Notes: generated by a model not told the origin, from the letters alone. A DNA stretch of 64,000 nucleotides from an uncultured Lachnospiraceae bacterium (GCA_947626365.1 CANQRW010000002.1:60940-124939); one strand, 5' to 3'. Positions 17,994 to 25,462 are shown, counted from the first letter of the stretch. Program-made: numbers and translations.

Positions 17994-18440
17994 ATGAATT
18001 TACGTGTAAAACCAAGGATGGAAAAACATGGTTGGAGATCGCTGCTTTTGGGCCTGCTGATTGCGGCCGCGGCGCTGATCGCATCCGGCTGTACAGCAGA
18101 CAAGGCAGAGAAGGAAAAAGTACGTGACCTGGAATATACGGTAATCGGTGAAGCCGATGCGCCCCAGGAACTGCAGCAGATATTAGCCGAGAAGCGAACA
18201 CAGCCGTTTAAACTGACTTACAGTGATGACAGGAATCTCTACATAGTGGTAGGCTACGGGCCTCAGAATACGGGTGGTTACAGTATTGCCGTGGAGGAAT
18301 TATACCTGACGGATAATTCCATCGTAGCGGATACAGAGCTCCTTGGCCCACAGAAGGGAGAGGCAGCGGCGCCGGAAACCTCCTATCCCCTTATCATCAT
18401 TATGACGGAATATCTGGAATCACCTGTTATTTTCCAATGA
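17994..18440 (+). CDS. PrcB-like (protease complex subunit) lipoprotein
   Basis: A 148-residue exported lipoprotein. After a basic start, residues 18-33 are hydrophobic (SLLLGLLIAAAALIAS) and end in the lipobox ASGC. The mature part carries FKLTYSDDRNLYIVVGYGPQNTGGYSIAVEELYLTDNSI, matching the PrcB C-terminal domain pattern (short beta domain with YGxxxxGGY). Function is not established; PrcB in spirochetes associates with a surface protease. ATG 17994 or ATG 18018 could be the start; neither has a strong ribosome site, and the region in front is buried in a hairpin. Confidence 0.65.
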   Translation: MNLRVKPRMEKHGWRSLLLGLLIAAAALIASGCTADKAEKEKVRDLEYTVIGEADAPQELQQILAEKRTQPFKLTYSDDRNLYIVVGYGPQNTGGYSIAVEELYLTDNSIVADTELLGPQKGEAAAPETSYPLIIIMTEYLESPVIFQ

Positions 18441-18458
18441 AATGCCCGTAACATGCAC

Positions 18459-18488
18459 TTGCCAGCTTCTATTAACATATGATAAAAT
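18459..18488 (+). promoter_or_regulatory. Candidate promoter upstream of cysE
   Basis: TTGCCA at 18459-18464, an 18-base gap, then TAAAAT at 18483-18488. The -10 lies in the first copy of the 35-bp direct repeat, so the second copy carries a spare -10. Weak by itself. Confidence 0.35.
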
Positions 18489-18595
18489 AGCGAGGAAAGT
18501 GTCGATGGCGCTTGCGGCGATCGACATTTGACGAGCACTCTCATCGAGACGCTAGTCGAGATGATAAAATAGCGAGGAAAGTGTCGATGGCGCTT
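18479..18595 (+). repeat. 35-bp perfect direct repeat (two copies) upstream of cysE
   Basis: The same 35 bases, starting ATGATAAAATAGCGAGG and ending GGCGCTT, occur at 18479-18513 and 18561-18595, with 47 bases between. The first copy's TGTCGAT can pair with ATCGACA just after it. It looks like a segmental duplication of a promoter/leader region. Confidence 0.85.
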
Positions 18596-18624
18596 AACAG
18601 CAGACAATATAAGAGGAAATGATT

Positions 18625-19278
18625 ATGATATTTAAAGATATTTATCTGGACATCAAGGCAGTCCAGGAGAGGGATCCGGCGGCCCGCAGCGCGCTGGAAG
18701 TGCTGCTTCTGTATCAGGGGGTTCATGCGCTGATCTGGCATCGGTTTGCCCATTGGTTTTATAAGCATCACATGTTTTTTATCGCCAGGCTGATTTCTCA
18801 GATTGCCAGATTTTTTACGCTCATTGAGATACATCCGGGGGCCCAGCTGGGGCATGGGATTCTGATTGATCATGGAAGCGGCGTGGTAATCGGTGAGACA
18901 ACGGTGGTGGGGGATAACTGCACTATCTACCAGGGCGTGACCCTGGGCGGCGTCGGAACTCAGAAAGGGAAGCGCCATCCTACCCTGGGCAATAATGTGA
19001 CCGTTGGAGCGGGAGCCAAGATCTTGGGCTCCTTTGAGGTAGGCGACAATTGTACTATCGCTGCCAATGCCGTACTTCTCAAGCCTTTGGAGGACAACGT
19101 GACCGCCGTCGGGGTTCCGGCCCGGCCGGTGAAAAAGGACGGCATTCCGATTCCAAGAGAAGATAAGAAGCAGGTTACCCTGGAAACCTACTGCAGAATG
19201 GAAGATCAGATCCGGCAGCTGCAGGGCGAGGTCAGAGAACTTCGGGCACGGCTGGATGAGAGGAATCAAACGGAGTAG
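18625..19278 (+). CDS. cysE: Serine O-acetyltransferase
   Basis: A 217-residue enzyme. An N-terminal helical domain (IFKDIYLDIKAVQERDPAARS, LLLYQGVHALIWHRFAHWFY) precedes a left-handed beta-helix of hexapeptide repeats (IHPGAQLGHGILIDHGSGVVIGET...GDNCTIYQGVTLGG). The catalytic His is in LIDHGSGVVIGE. GVPARPVKKDG closes the helix, followed by a coiled-coil-like tail. It acetylates serine from acetyl-CoA, the first step of cysteine synthesis, in the cytosol. ATG 18625 is preferred over 18619 since GAGG (18613-18616) is eight bases away. A 35-bp duplicated segment lies just upstream. Confidence 0.94.
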   Translation: MIFKDIYLDIKAVQERDPAARSALEVLLLYQGVHALIWHRFAHWFYKHHMFFIARLISQIARFFTLIEIHPGAQLGHGILIDHGSGVVIGETTVVGDNCTIYQGVTLGGVGTQKGKRHPTLGNNVTVGAGAKILGSFEVGDNCTIAANAVLLKPLEDNVTAVGVPARPVKKDGIPIPREDKKQVTLETYCRMEDQIRQLQGEVRELRARLDERNQTE

Positions 19279-19302
19279 GAATCAAAAAGAATAGAAGCAG
19301 GT

Positions 19303-19342
19303 GAATCCCCCTTTGGCAGGCGTGGCCGTCAGAGGGGGATTC
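19303..19342. terminator. Bidirectional hairpin between cysE and recombinase gene
   Basis: GAATCCCCCT (19303-19312) pairs with AGGGGGATTC (19333-19342). It sits between convergent genes. TTCTTCTG follows on the plus strand, so the T-tract is weak. Confidence 0.7.
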
Positions 19343-19381
19343 TTCTGCCCGGAGAGACAATGCATTCGGTCATTCGTGTGA

Positions 19382-20227
19382 CTACCAGGTGATCATCTTA
19401 TCCAGTATCCGCTGCTGCTCCTTGCCCGATTTGGTCAGATAGATTCTGGTGGTTTCAATGTTCTCATGTCCCATCAGATCTGCCAAAAGGGAGATGTCGT
19501 TGAATTCCGCGAGAAAATTGATGGCAAAACGGTGGCGGAAGGAGTGAGGATAGACAGTGTCCGCATCGATGCCGTATCGCAGCGCGTAGGTTTTCAGCTG
19601 GCTTCGTATCCCTCTGGCGGTTATGGGCTGTCCCCGGCGGTTGACAAAGAAAAAACCGCTGGTTTTTCCCTGCGCTTCACACCATGCGAGGGCCTCCTGA
19701 CACAGACTGTCGGGGAAATAGACCCGCCTTAGTTTTCCGCCTTTCGCGTACAGGTCAAGATAGCCGGTCCGCAGATGTTCCACCTTGATCTGAATCAGTT
19801 CACTGACGCGGGCGCCGGTGGCTCCGAGAAATCGAACGACAAAATACCAGAGCATTCGATGCTCCTCTTTCAGCTTTTGTTTCATCAGGCTGTAATCTTC
19901 GTTGGAAATTGTGGAGTCTGAGAAGGATTTCTTCTGAAGTTTTACGGAGCGGAGCTGGAATCCACTGAGAAATATCCAATCTTCTTCCCGGTATGCCAGC
20001 AGAAACCGGATGTACTGGTTGATTCCGTGAATGCGCAGATTGACGGTTGCCGGACGATAATGCCGGATCAGATAAGAACGGAAGCGGCGGAGACCGCCGA
20101 TGGTCAGTTTGGGTTCCTGTGAGTAATACAGCTTTACGCTGCCCAGATAGGCTGTGATGGTATGCGCGGACAGATTGCGCTTTTTCAGATAATTTTCAAA
20201 TTCCGTCAATTCCATAAGCGTCACCAA
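19382..20227 (-). CDS. Tyrosine recombinase (XerC/XerD-like), second of a tandem pair
   Basis: A 281-residue integrase-fold recombinase with an N-terminal SAM-like core-binding domain (LTEFENYLKKRNLSAHTITAY) and a catalytic domain. All catalytic residues are visible: Arg in TGARVSEL, Lys in AKGGKLRRVYF, HSFRH (His and Arg), His in DLMGHENIETT and Tyr in TRIYL. Its start overlaps the stop of the upstream recombinase by seven bases, so they are translationally coupled. It is clearly homologous along its whole length to that gene, pointing to tandem duplication. No phage or conjugative genes and no obvious att sites flank it. Confidence 0.92.
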   Translation of the reverse strand: MVTLMELTEFENYLKKRNLSAHTITAYLGSVKLYYSQEPKLTIGGLRRFRSYLIRHYRPATVNLRIHGINQYIRFLLAYREEDWIFLSGFQLRSVKLQKKSFSDSTISNEDYSLMKQKLKEEHRMLWYFVVRFLGATGARVSELIQIKVEHLRTGYLDLYAKGGKLRRVYFPDSLCQEALAWCEAQGKTSGFFFVNRRGQPITARGIRSQLKTYALRYGIDADTVYPHSFRHRFAINFLAEFNDISLLADLMGHENIETTRIYLTKSGKEQQRILDKMITW

Positions 20228-21087
20228 TTTACAATCTGATTGACCAGCTGTTTCTGTTCCATGGAACTTCTGTGAAGGTAGATTCGGGTGGTTTCTATGC
20301 TTTCATGTCCGAGAATATCTGACAGCATGGAGATATCTCCGCAGGTTTCGATGAAATTTTTGGCAAAAAAATGCCGGAAGGAGTGAGGATGAAGAATTGC
20401 CGGCTCCAGGCCATAGAGAGCGTTAAACTGTTTCATGCGCTTGCGGATCACATCGGGAGTGATCGGCTCGCCTGACCTGTTGAGAAAGACCGGACCGCTC
20501 GTCCGCTCCTGATGGTTTAGCCAGGTCTGACATTCTTTCCGCACCTGTGCGGGAATGTAGACTCTCCGGGCTTTGTTTCCTTTGGAATATAGGTTTATGT
20601 AACCTCTGCAGATGTCGGAAACCTGCAGCTGTACCAGTTCGCTGATCCGCATGCCGGTGGCGGCCATGATCCGTATGATGAAATAGTACAGCCGGTCGCC
20701 GTCCCGGAGGAGACAGCGCTTCAAATATTCATAATCGGCCTGGCTGATCACGTTTTCCAGAAAGGATCTCTGCTGAATATGAACCATGGTCATCCGGCTG
20801 CCGTCCATATGGAGTGATTCCGTAAAACAGTTCATGGAGCGTATCCGCTGATTGACGGTCTGAGGCTTATAGTGCTCGAGAAGATAGCATTTATAGAGCT
20901 TCATATTGTCGTGACTGATGGTTTTGTACAGACTTAAAAACTGTTCTACCCCTCTGGTGTAGGCGGCGATGGTGTTGTCGGCCATCTGTTTTTCTTCCAG
21001 ATACCTGCGGAAGTCGGCAAGCATCTGGTCGCTGACGGGAATGGGATCTGTGATCATTGTCTTTTGATGGGTGCTTTTTTTTCGCAT
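20221..21087 (-). CDS. Tyrosine recombinase (XerC/XerD-like), first of a tandem pair
   Basis: A 288-residue recombinase: a basic start (MRKKSTHQK), core-binding domain (ADFRRYLEEKQMADNTIAAYTRG) and catalytic domain with TGMRISEL (Arg), SKGNKARRVYIP (Lys), HSFRH, ILGHESIETT (His) and TRIYL (Tyr). The C-terminus QIVNW parallels KMITW of its partner. ATG 21087 is chosen since AGGAGG lies just upstream in the message; a longer in-frame start at 21180 would overlap Spo0A-like boxes. Paired overlapping recombinases without a mobile element suggest a chromosomal inversion or resolution system, but this is inference. Confidence 0.9.
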   Translation of the reverse strand: MRKKSTHQKTMITDPIPVSDQMLADFRRYLEEKQMADNTIAAYTRGVEQFLSLYKTISHDNMKLYKCYLLEHYKPQTVNQRIRSMNCFTESLHMDGSRMTMVHIQQRSFLENVISQADYEYLKRCLLRDGDRLYYFIIRIMAATGMRISELVQLQVSDICRGYINLYSKGNKARRVYIPAQVRKECQTWLNHQERTSGPVFLNRSGEPITPDVIRKRMKQFNALYGLEPAILHPHSFRHFFAKNFIETCGDISMLSDILGHESIETTRIYLHRSSMEQKQLVNQIVNW

Positions 21088-21156
21088 AATAATTCCTCCT
21101 CTTCTGTAATTGTGCAAGTTTATACCAAAATGGTACTCATAGTTTATAGATTCAAA

Positions 21157-21193
21157 TGTCGAAAAGCAAGAAATAAGCAATAATTCTGTCGAA
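21157..21193 (+). promoter_or_regulatory. Two Spo0A-box-like sites upstream of sipL
   Basis: TGTCGAA occurs at 21157-21163 and 21187-21193, each followed by AA, start-to-start 30 bases (about three helical turns). TGTCGAA is the core Spo0A box. They lie between the divergent recombinase pair and sipL, so could act on either side. Confidence 0.55.
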
Positions 21194-21217
21194 AAATATA
21201 TATTTTCAGGCGATAGG

Positions 21218-21246
21218 TTATACAGAAGGAGAATTTTACATACACT
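21218..21246 (+). promoter_or_regulatory. Candidate sigma-E promoter for sipL
   Basis: CATACACT at 21239-21246 is a full match to the sigma-E -10 (CATACAMT). Fourteen bases upstream TTATACA (21218-21224) matches only part of the -35 consensus. sipL-type genes are mother-cell expressed in C. difficile. Confidence 0.5.
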
Positions 21247-21278
21247 GATAAAAAAACAGGCAGAAAGGCGTGTGTAGT

Positions 21279-22853
21279 ATGCTGGAATTGATAAAGAAAA
21301 ATATTCGCATGAGCCGCTGGAAAAACCATGCGGCAGTGCAGATTACGCTGGATGATGATTTTATCGTGCCGGATTCCATGGATGACGTGGCGCAGATTGT
21401 CATGAGCACCGGTGATGTTTTGGTGGAATCGGTGAAAAATCAGGGGGAGAAGGTGACGGTAAAAGGGAAACTGGCCTTTCAGATATTGTACAGGAAGGAG
21501 GAAGGAGGTTTTCAGACACTGGCAGGTTCTGTCCCATTTGAAGAGCCGATCAATGTGCCGGGGCTGGAAGAGAAGGATTATCTGACTGTAACCTGGGATC
21601 TGGAGGATCTGAGCGCGGAGATTATTAATTCCAGAAAACTCAGTGTGAAAGCCATGGTAACGCTGAAGGTGCGGGTGGAAATGCTCTGCGATGGGGAAGC
21701 GGCAGTCGATGTAGAAGGCGCCAATCTTCAGGTGCAGAAACGAAACGCGGAAGCGGCCGCGATAGCCGTTCGGAGAAAGGATACCTATCGCATAAAAGAG
21801 GACATCTCTCTGACCGGCAGCAAGCCCAGCATCGAGCGCATCCTGTGGAGTCAGATGAAACTGCGGGACGTGTCTGCCAAACCGCTGGATGAGCAGGTCC
21901 ATGTGGAAGGCGAACTGGAAGTGTTTTTGATCTACGACGGGGAAGGGGAAAATACTCCCGCTCAGTGGATGGAGGAGACCATATCATTTTCCGGTCAGGT
22001 AGAACTTCCGGAGTCCAGGGAAGGTATGATTCCATCTATCGGAATCCGTCTGGTACATAAGGAGGCAGAGGCGAAACCGGATTATGACGGAGAGATGCGG
22101 GAACTGGAAGTGGATGCGATCATAGAACTGGATATGAAACTGTACGAGGAACAGCAGATGGAACTGCTGGGAGATCTGTATGCCACAGACAGGGAGATTG
22201 AACTTAAGAAAGGGCAGGTTTGTTTTGACCGTCTTCTGACCAAGAATACCGGCAAGTGCAGAATTGCCGAGAAGATCGATCTGAATGGCGGAGGAAAAAT
22301 CCTGCAGATCTGTCATAACGACGGCGCCGTGCGGATTGATGAGGTGGAGATGAAAGAAGATTCCCTGTTGATTACGGGAACGCTGGATGTTACATTATTA
22401 TATATGACATCTGATGACAGTGAGCCGGTAAAGGCCGTGACAGAACCGGTGCCTTTTGAATATACGGCGGAAGCGTCGGGAATCGATGAAAACAGTGTCT
22501 GGCAGCTGAACACGGGGCTGGAGCAGATGTCGGCGGTAATGGTCGGCGGAGACGCCGTGGAAATCAAGGCTGTGGTAAGCCTGGATATTCTGGTGCTGCA
22601 GCCGGTCTGTGAACCGGTCATTGAGAGCGCGGCGGAATCGCCTCTTGATATGGCCCGCCTTCAGGAACTTCCCGGGATTGTGGGTTATATCGTGCAGCCT
22701 GGGGACAGTCTGTGGAATATTGCTAAAAAATTTCACACTACGTCAGATCAGGTTATGGCGGCCAACGGCCTGACAGATGAAGAAGTCCGGCCCGGCCAGA
22801 AATTGATCCTGGTGAAAGAAGTAGCGGCAGTTCCGGGACAACCGGAACGGTGA
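21279..22853 (+). CDS. sipL: SipL-like spore coat morphogenesis protein (SPOCS/DUF3794 and LysM)
   Basis: A 524-residue protein with repeated SPOCS (DUF3794) domains covering about residues 1-450 (for example VVSTG-like VMSTGDVLVESVKNQGEKVTVKGKLAFQILY written across residues 40-75). It ends in a C-terminal LysM domain (GYIVQPGDSLWNIAKKF, then ANGLTDEEVRPGQKLIL, about 465-515). This matches SipL of C. difficile, which binds SpoIVA and tethers coat layers to the forespore surface. ATG 21279 follows AAAGG. Two Spo0A-like boxes and a sigma-E-like -10 lie upstream. SpoVID is the Bacillus functional counterpart. Start at GTG 21270 is possible but its spacing is worse. Confidence 0.88.
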   Translation: MLELIKKNIRMSRWKNHAAVQITLDDDFIVPDSMDDVAQIVMSTGDVLVESVKNQGEKVTVKGKLAFQILYRKEEGGFQTLAGSVPFEEPINVPGLEEKDYLTVTWDLEDLSAEIINSRKLSVKAMVTLKVRVEMLCDGEAAVDVEGANLQVQKRNAEAAAIAVRRKDTYRIKEDISLTGSKPSIERILWSQMKLRDVSAKPLDEQVHVEGELEVFLIYDGEGENTPAQWMEETISFSGQVELPESREGMIPSIGIRLVHKEAEAKPDYDGEMRELEVDAIIELDMKLYEEQQMELLGDLYATDREIELKKGQVCFDRLLTKNTGKCRIAEKIDLNGGGKILQICHNDGAVRIDEVEMKEDSLLITGTLDVTLLYMTSDDSEPVKAVTEPVPFEYTAEASGIDENSVWQLNTGLEQMSAVMVGGDAVEIKAVVSLDILVLQPVCEPVIESAAESPLDMARLQELPGIVGYIVQPGDSLWNIAKKFHTTSDQVMAANGLTDEEVRPGQKLILVKEVAAVPGQPER

Positions 22854-22880
22854 CGATTCAATTTTCTGGTGAAAGCTGGA

Positions 22881-22909
22881 TGCACAAAAAGCGGATTGTA
22901 GGATATAAT
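22881..22909 (+). promoter_or_regulatory. Candidate promoter for the GIY-YIG gene
   Basis: TGCACA (22881-22886), 17-base spacer, TATAAT (22904-22909). It would leave a leader of about 160 bases with a GCACC/GGTGC pairing (near 22919-22955); nothing else was recognised in the 22854-23076 gap. Confidence 0.5.
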
Positions 22910-23076
22910 GTATTATGAGCACCTACCATATTGCATTCGCATCCAGCTGGTGCTTCAGATAGATCAGGGCAACCTGGGCGGCGCCGCGTCCTGCTAACGT
23001 GACTGCCGTCTACATATATGCGGCGAAAGGACCGGCAGAAGGGACTTCAGCGGATGCCGGTACAGGGGAACGAAAG

Positions 23077-23382
23077 ATGAATTATACATATATTGTGCGG
23101 TGTGCGGATAATTCCCTTTATTGCGGATGGACAAACCATCTGCAGGAGAGGGTTGAGGCGCACAACAGTGGAAAAGGAGCAAAATATACCAGAAGCCGGC
23201 GGCCGGTGGAACTGGTCTATTATGAAGAATTCGGGACGCGGGAAGAGGCTATGCGGCGGGAGGCGGAGATCAAGAGGATGAGCCGAAAAGAGAAGCTGGA
23301 ACTGATGGAAGGAGAGGCTGTCACAGAAATTTCACTGCAGCATTCTGCGGCGGCCGCCCCTTCAGGAAACCATATACCGTAA
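23077..23382 (+). CDS. GIY-YIG nuclease family protein (UPF0213)
   Basis: A 101-residue protein. MNYTYIVRCADNSLYCGWTN carries the GIY-YIG strands (YIV...LYCG), then RVEAHNSGKGAKYTRSRRP (active-site region) and EAMRREAEIKRM, all typical of the UPF0213/URI subfamily. The biological role is unknown; a metal-dependent single-domain nuclease fold is expected. ATG 23077 has GGGGAA upstream and gives the standard N-terminus. The last 18 or so codons are encoded by a copy of the palindromic repeat found at 11252, so the natural C-terminus may have been replaced by an inserted element. Confidence 0.88.
   Translation: MNYTYIVRCADNSLYCGWTNHLQERVEAHNSGKGAKYTRSRRPVELVYYEEFGTREEAMRREAEIKRMSRKEKLELMEGEAVTEISLQHSAAAAPSGNHIP
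23327..23363 (-). repeat. Half-arm copy of the 11252-11419 palindromic repeat
   Basis: Read on the minus strand it begins GAAGGGGC, continues CGCAGAATGCTGCAGTGAAA and ends in TTT, aligning with the outer half of the inverted repeat after azlD. It lies inside the 3' end of the GIY-YIG gene. Confidence 0.65.
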
Positions 23383-23384
23383 TC

Positions 23385-23430
23385 GGGAAGCCGGCCATAA
23401 ACTGTCCAAGCAGTCCATGGCCGGCTTCCC
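23385..23430. terminator. Bidirectional terminator hairpin between convergent genes
   Basis: A perfect 14-bp stem, GGGAAGCCGGCCAT (23385-23398) with ATGGCCGGCTTCCC (23417-23430), between the GIY-YIG gene and the amt gene. No long T-run follows on either strand. Confidence 0.75.
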
Positions 23431-23452
23431 GGCTGTTACGGAAGAGTTGACG

Positions 23453-25201
23453 TTATTCTACATCCTGCAGGGCGGCGAAATCTTCTTCGCCGGTGCGGAT
23501 CTTCACTACCTTCTCTACGCCGTAGACGAAGATCTTGCCGTCTCCGATATGGCCGGTATAGAGAGCTTTCTTGGCGGCTTCGATGACAGTGTCCACCGGA
23601 ATCTTGCTGACGACCACTTCCAGTTTCACCTTGGGAAGCAGGGTCACGTCCATCTCAACGCCGCGGTACATCTCGCCGGCGCCCTTCTGTATGCCGCAGC
23701 CCATGACCTGAGTAACCGTCATGCCGGTGACGCCTAAGTTGTTCATGGCGGTCTTGATCTGTTCATAGCTGGACAGCTTGGTGATGATAACAACCTTATG
23801 CATGGAGTAAGCATCCACATCCGGCATCTTTACAACCTTGACGGCGGCTGCTTTGTCAGCCGGTGTAGCCGCGGTATAGTCAGCTACGCCCAGATCCGTG
23901 TTCTCATTGACATCCATGGTCATAGTGTTGGAGATATCAATAATGGAGAAGCCGGAATACGCGGACGGAAGGCCGTGTTCCGTGGTGTCCAGGCCGGTGA
24001 TCTCTTCCTCGCGGCTGACGCGGAGGCCTACCAGCTTGCGGATTGCCATAAATGCCAGGGTCATGGTAACGACGGTCCAGGCGGCTACGGTGAAAAAGCC
24101 CAGAAGCTGAAGTCCCAGCTGATGGAATCCGCCGCCGTAGAACAGCCCGGAGATGGTGTCGTTGCCGGGAGCGGAGGTGGTGGCAAACAGACCTACCGCG
24201 ATGGTCCCCCAGATACCGTTGCAGCAGTGAACAGCCACGGCGCCCACAGGATCGTCCACGCGGAGTTTGTTGTCCAGGAACCATACGCCGAAGACTACCA
24301 GCAGTCCGGCTACGGCGCCGATGATGGAAGCGCCCAGAGCATCGGTCACATCACAGGGAGCGGTGATGGCGACCAGACCGGCCAGGGATGCATTCAGACA
24401 CATGGATACATCAGGTTTGCCGTATTTGATCCAGGTGAAGATCATGCAGACTACAGTGGCTACGGAAGGAGCTACTGTGGTAGTCAGAAATACGCTTCCC
24501 AGCTGCTCCACAGAGGTACAGGCGGCTCCGTTGAAACCATACCAGCCTAACCACAGGATGAATACGCCCAGGCAGCCGATGGGAAGGTTGTGTCCGGGGA
24601 AAGCATTTACCTTGGTGATCTTGCCGGATTTGTCTTTTACAAATTTACCGATACGGGGTCCCAGCATCCAGGCGCCGATAAGTGCCGTGATACCGCCTAC
24701 CATATGGATAGCGCAGGAACCGGCAAAATCATGGAAGCCAAGCTGCGCCAGCCAGCCGCCGCCCCAGATCCAGTGAGCCTCGATGGGGTAGATGACCACT
24801 GAGATCACTGCGGAGTAGATACAATAAGATAAGAATTTGGTCCGCTCCGCCATGGCGCCGGATACGATGGTCGCCGTAGTGGCGCAGAACACCAGGTTGA
24901 ACACAAAGTTGGACCAGTCAAAGTTGGCGTAGTCCGTAAAGATCGCGAAGCTTGGTTTTCCGATAAAGCCTCCGATGTCTTCGCCAAGGAGAAGGCTGAA
25001 GCCGATGGGTACAAATACCATGCACCCGATGCAGAAATCCATCAGGTTTTTCATCAGGATGTTGCCTGCGTTCTTGGCTCTGGTGAAGCCTGTCTCTACC
25101 ATGGCGAAGCCGGCCTGCATCCAGAATACCAGGGCCGCGCCGATCAGAAACCAGACGGCAAAGACTTCACTGTTTACTGCGTTTAGAATTTCTTCTGTCA
25201 T
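23453..25201 (-). CDS. Ammonium transporter fused to a P-II regulatory domain
   Basis: A 582-residue fusion. Residues 1 to about 420 are an Amt channel with some eleven membrane segments and signatures FWMQAGFAMVETGFTRAKN, FDFAGS-type HDFAGSCAIHMVGG and the conserved pore His in AVHCCNGIWG. A linker precedes a C-terminal P-II (GlnK-like) domain from about 466, with KVVIITKLSSYEQIKTAMNNLG and a T-loop GCGIQKGAGEMYRG that keeps the modifiable-type Tyr, then GDGKIFVYGVEKVVKIRTGE. It imports ammonium and probably gates itself by sensing ATP/ADP/2-oxoglutarate. ATG 25201 follows AGGAGG. The leader contains a terminator hairpin, suggesting attenuation. Confidence 0.93.
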   Translation of the reverse strand: MTEEILNAVNSEVFAVWFLIGAALVFWMQAGFAMVETGFTRAKNAGNILMKNLMDFCIGCMVFVPIGFSLLLGEDIGGFIGKPSFAIFTDYANFDWSNFVFNLVFCATTATIVSGAMAERTKFLSYCIYSAVISVVIYPIEAHWIWGGGWLAQLGFHDFAGSCAIHMVGGITALIGAWMLGPRIGKFVKDKSGKITKVNAFPGHNLPIGCLGVFILWLGWYGFNGAACTSVEQLGSVFLTTTVAPSVATVVCMIFTWIKYGKPDVSMCLNASLAGLVAITAPCDVTDALGASIIGAVAGLLVVFGVWFLDNKLRVDDPVGAVAVHCCNGIWGTIAVGLFATTSAPGNDTISGLFYGGGFHQLGLQLLGFFTVAAWTVVTMTLAFMAIRKLVGLRVSREEEITGLDTTEHGLPSAYSGFSIIDISNTMTMDVNENTDLGVADYTAATPADKAAAVKVVKMPDVDAYSMHKVVIITKLSSYEQIKTAMNNLGVTGMTVTQVMGCGIQKGAGEMYRGVEMDVTLLPKVKLEVVVSKIPVDTVIEAAKKALYTGHIGDGKIFVYGVEKVVKIRTGEEDFAALQDVE

Positions 25202-25227
25202 AATCAATTTCCTCCTGCCATTCCATG

Positions 25228-25275
25228 AAAAAAGCGGAGCCTCGGGTGTCTTCCCTAAAAGCACCCTTGCTCCGC
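25228..25275 (-). terminator. Leader terminator (attenuator) upstream of amt
   Basis: On the minus strand GCGGAG(C) and GGGTG pair with CACCC and CTCCGC, followed by six T (25233-25228), ending 27 bases before the amt ATG. It lies after the amt promoter, so it should stop most transcripts unless relieved. Confidence 0.8.
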
Positions 25276-25302
25276 CTTCCTCATTATGATTTTATAAAGT
25301 GA

Positions 25303-25330
25303 AAGGGACTATGGATTACCATAGCCCCTT
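25303..25330 (-). other. Stem-loop in the amt leader
   Basis: AAGGGGCTATGG and CCATAGTCCCTT (minus strand) form a 12-bp stem with a TAAT loop and one G-U pair, just after the promoter and ahead of the terminator hairpin. It may be a receptor hairpin for an RNA-binding antiterminator; the loop does not clearly match the ANTAR hexaloop. Confidence 0.65.
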
Positions 25331-25344
25331 CGCTTATGTTCCAT

Positions 25345-25373
25345 ATGATAACACCGGAAAAATCAGAAGTCAA
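25345..25373 (-). promoter_or_regulatory. Sigma-A promoter for the amt leader
   Basis: Minus strand: TTGACT (25373-25368), 17-base spacer, TATCAT (25350-25345). The transcript would begin just before the 12-bp stem-loop. Confidence 0.7.
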
Positions 25374-25439
25374 CGACATATTTCGTTAAAATTGCGGGGG
25401 AATTTTCAGAAAGGTTTGGCAATTTTTCATAAAAAGTTT

Positions 25440-25446
25440 TTCGACA
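25440..25446 (-). promoter_or_regulatory. Spo0A-box-like site upstream of ispE
   Basis: On the minus strand the context is TTTTGTCGAAAAAC, containing the 0A core TGTCGAA in its full consensus flank. It lies 16 bases upstream of the ispE promoter -35. Confidence 0.5.
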
Positions 25447-25462
25447 AAATGTAAAAAAAGAC

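Noticed and set aside
19382..21087. Integrated phage or conjugative element
   Set aside because: No structural, relaxase or replication genes, and no flanking direct repeats were seen around the recombinases.
25303..25330. ANTAR target or glutamine riboswitch in the amt leader
   Set aside because: The stem-loop lacks the A1/G4 hexaloop and the glnA-motif core could not be found by eye, so only an attenuator of unknown sensor is claimed.
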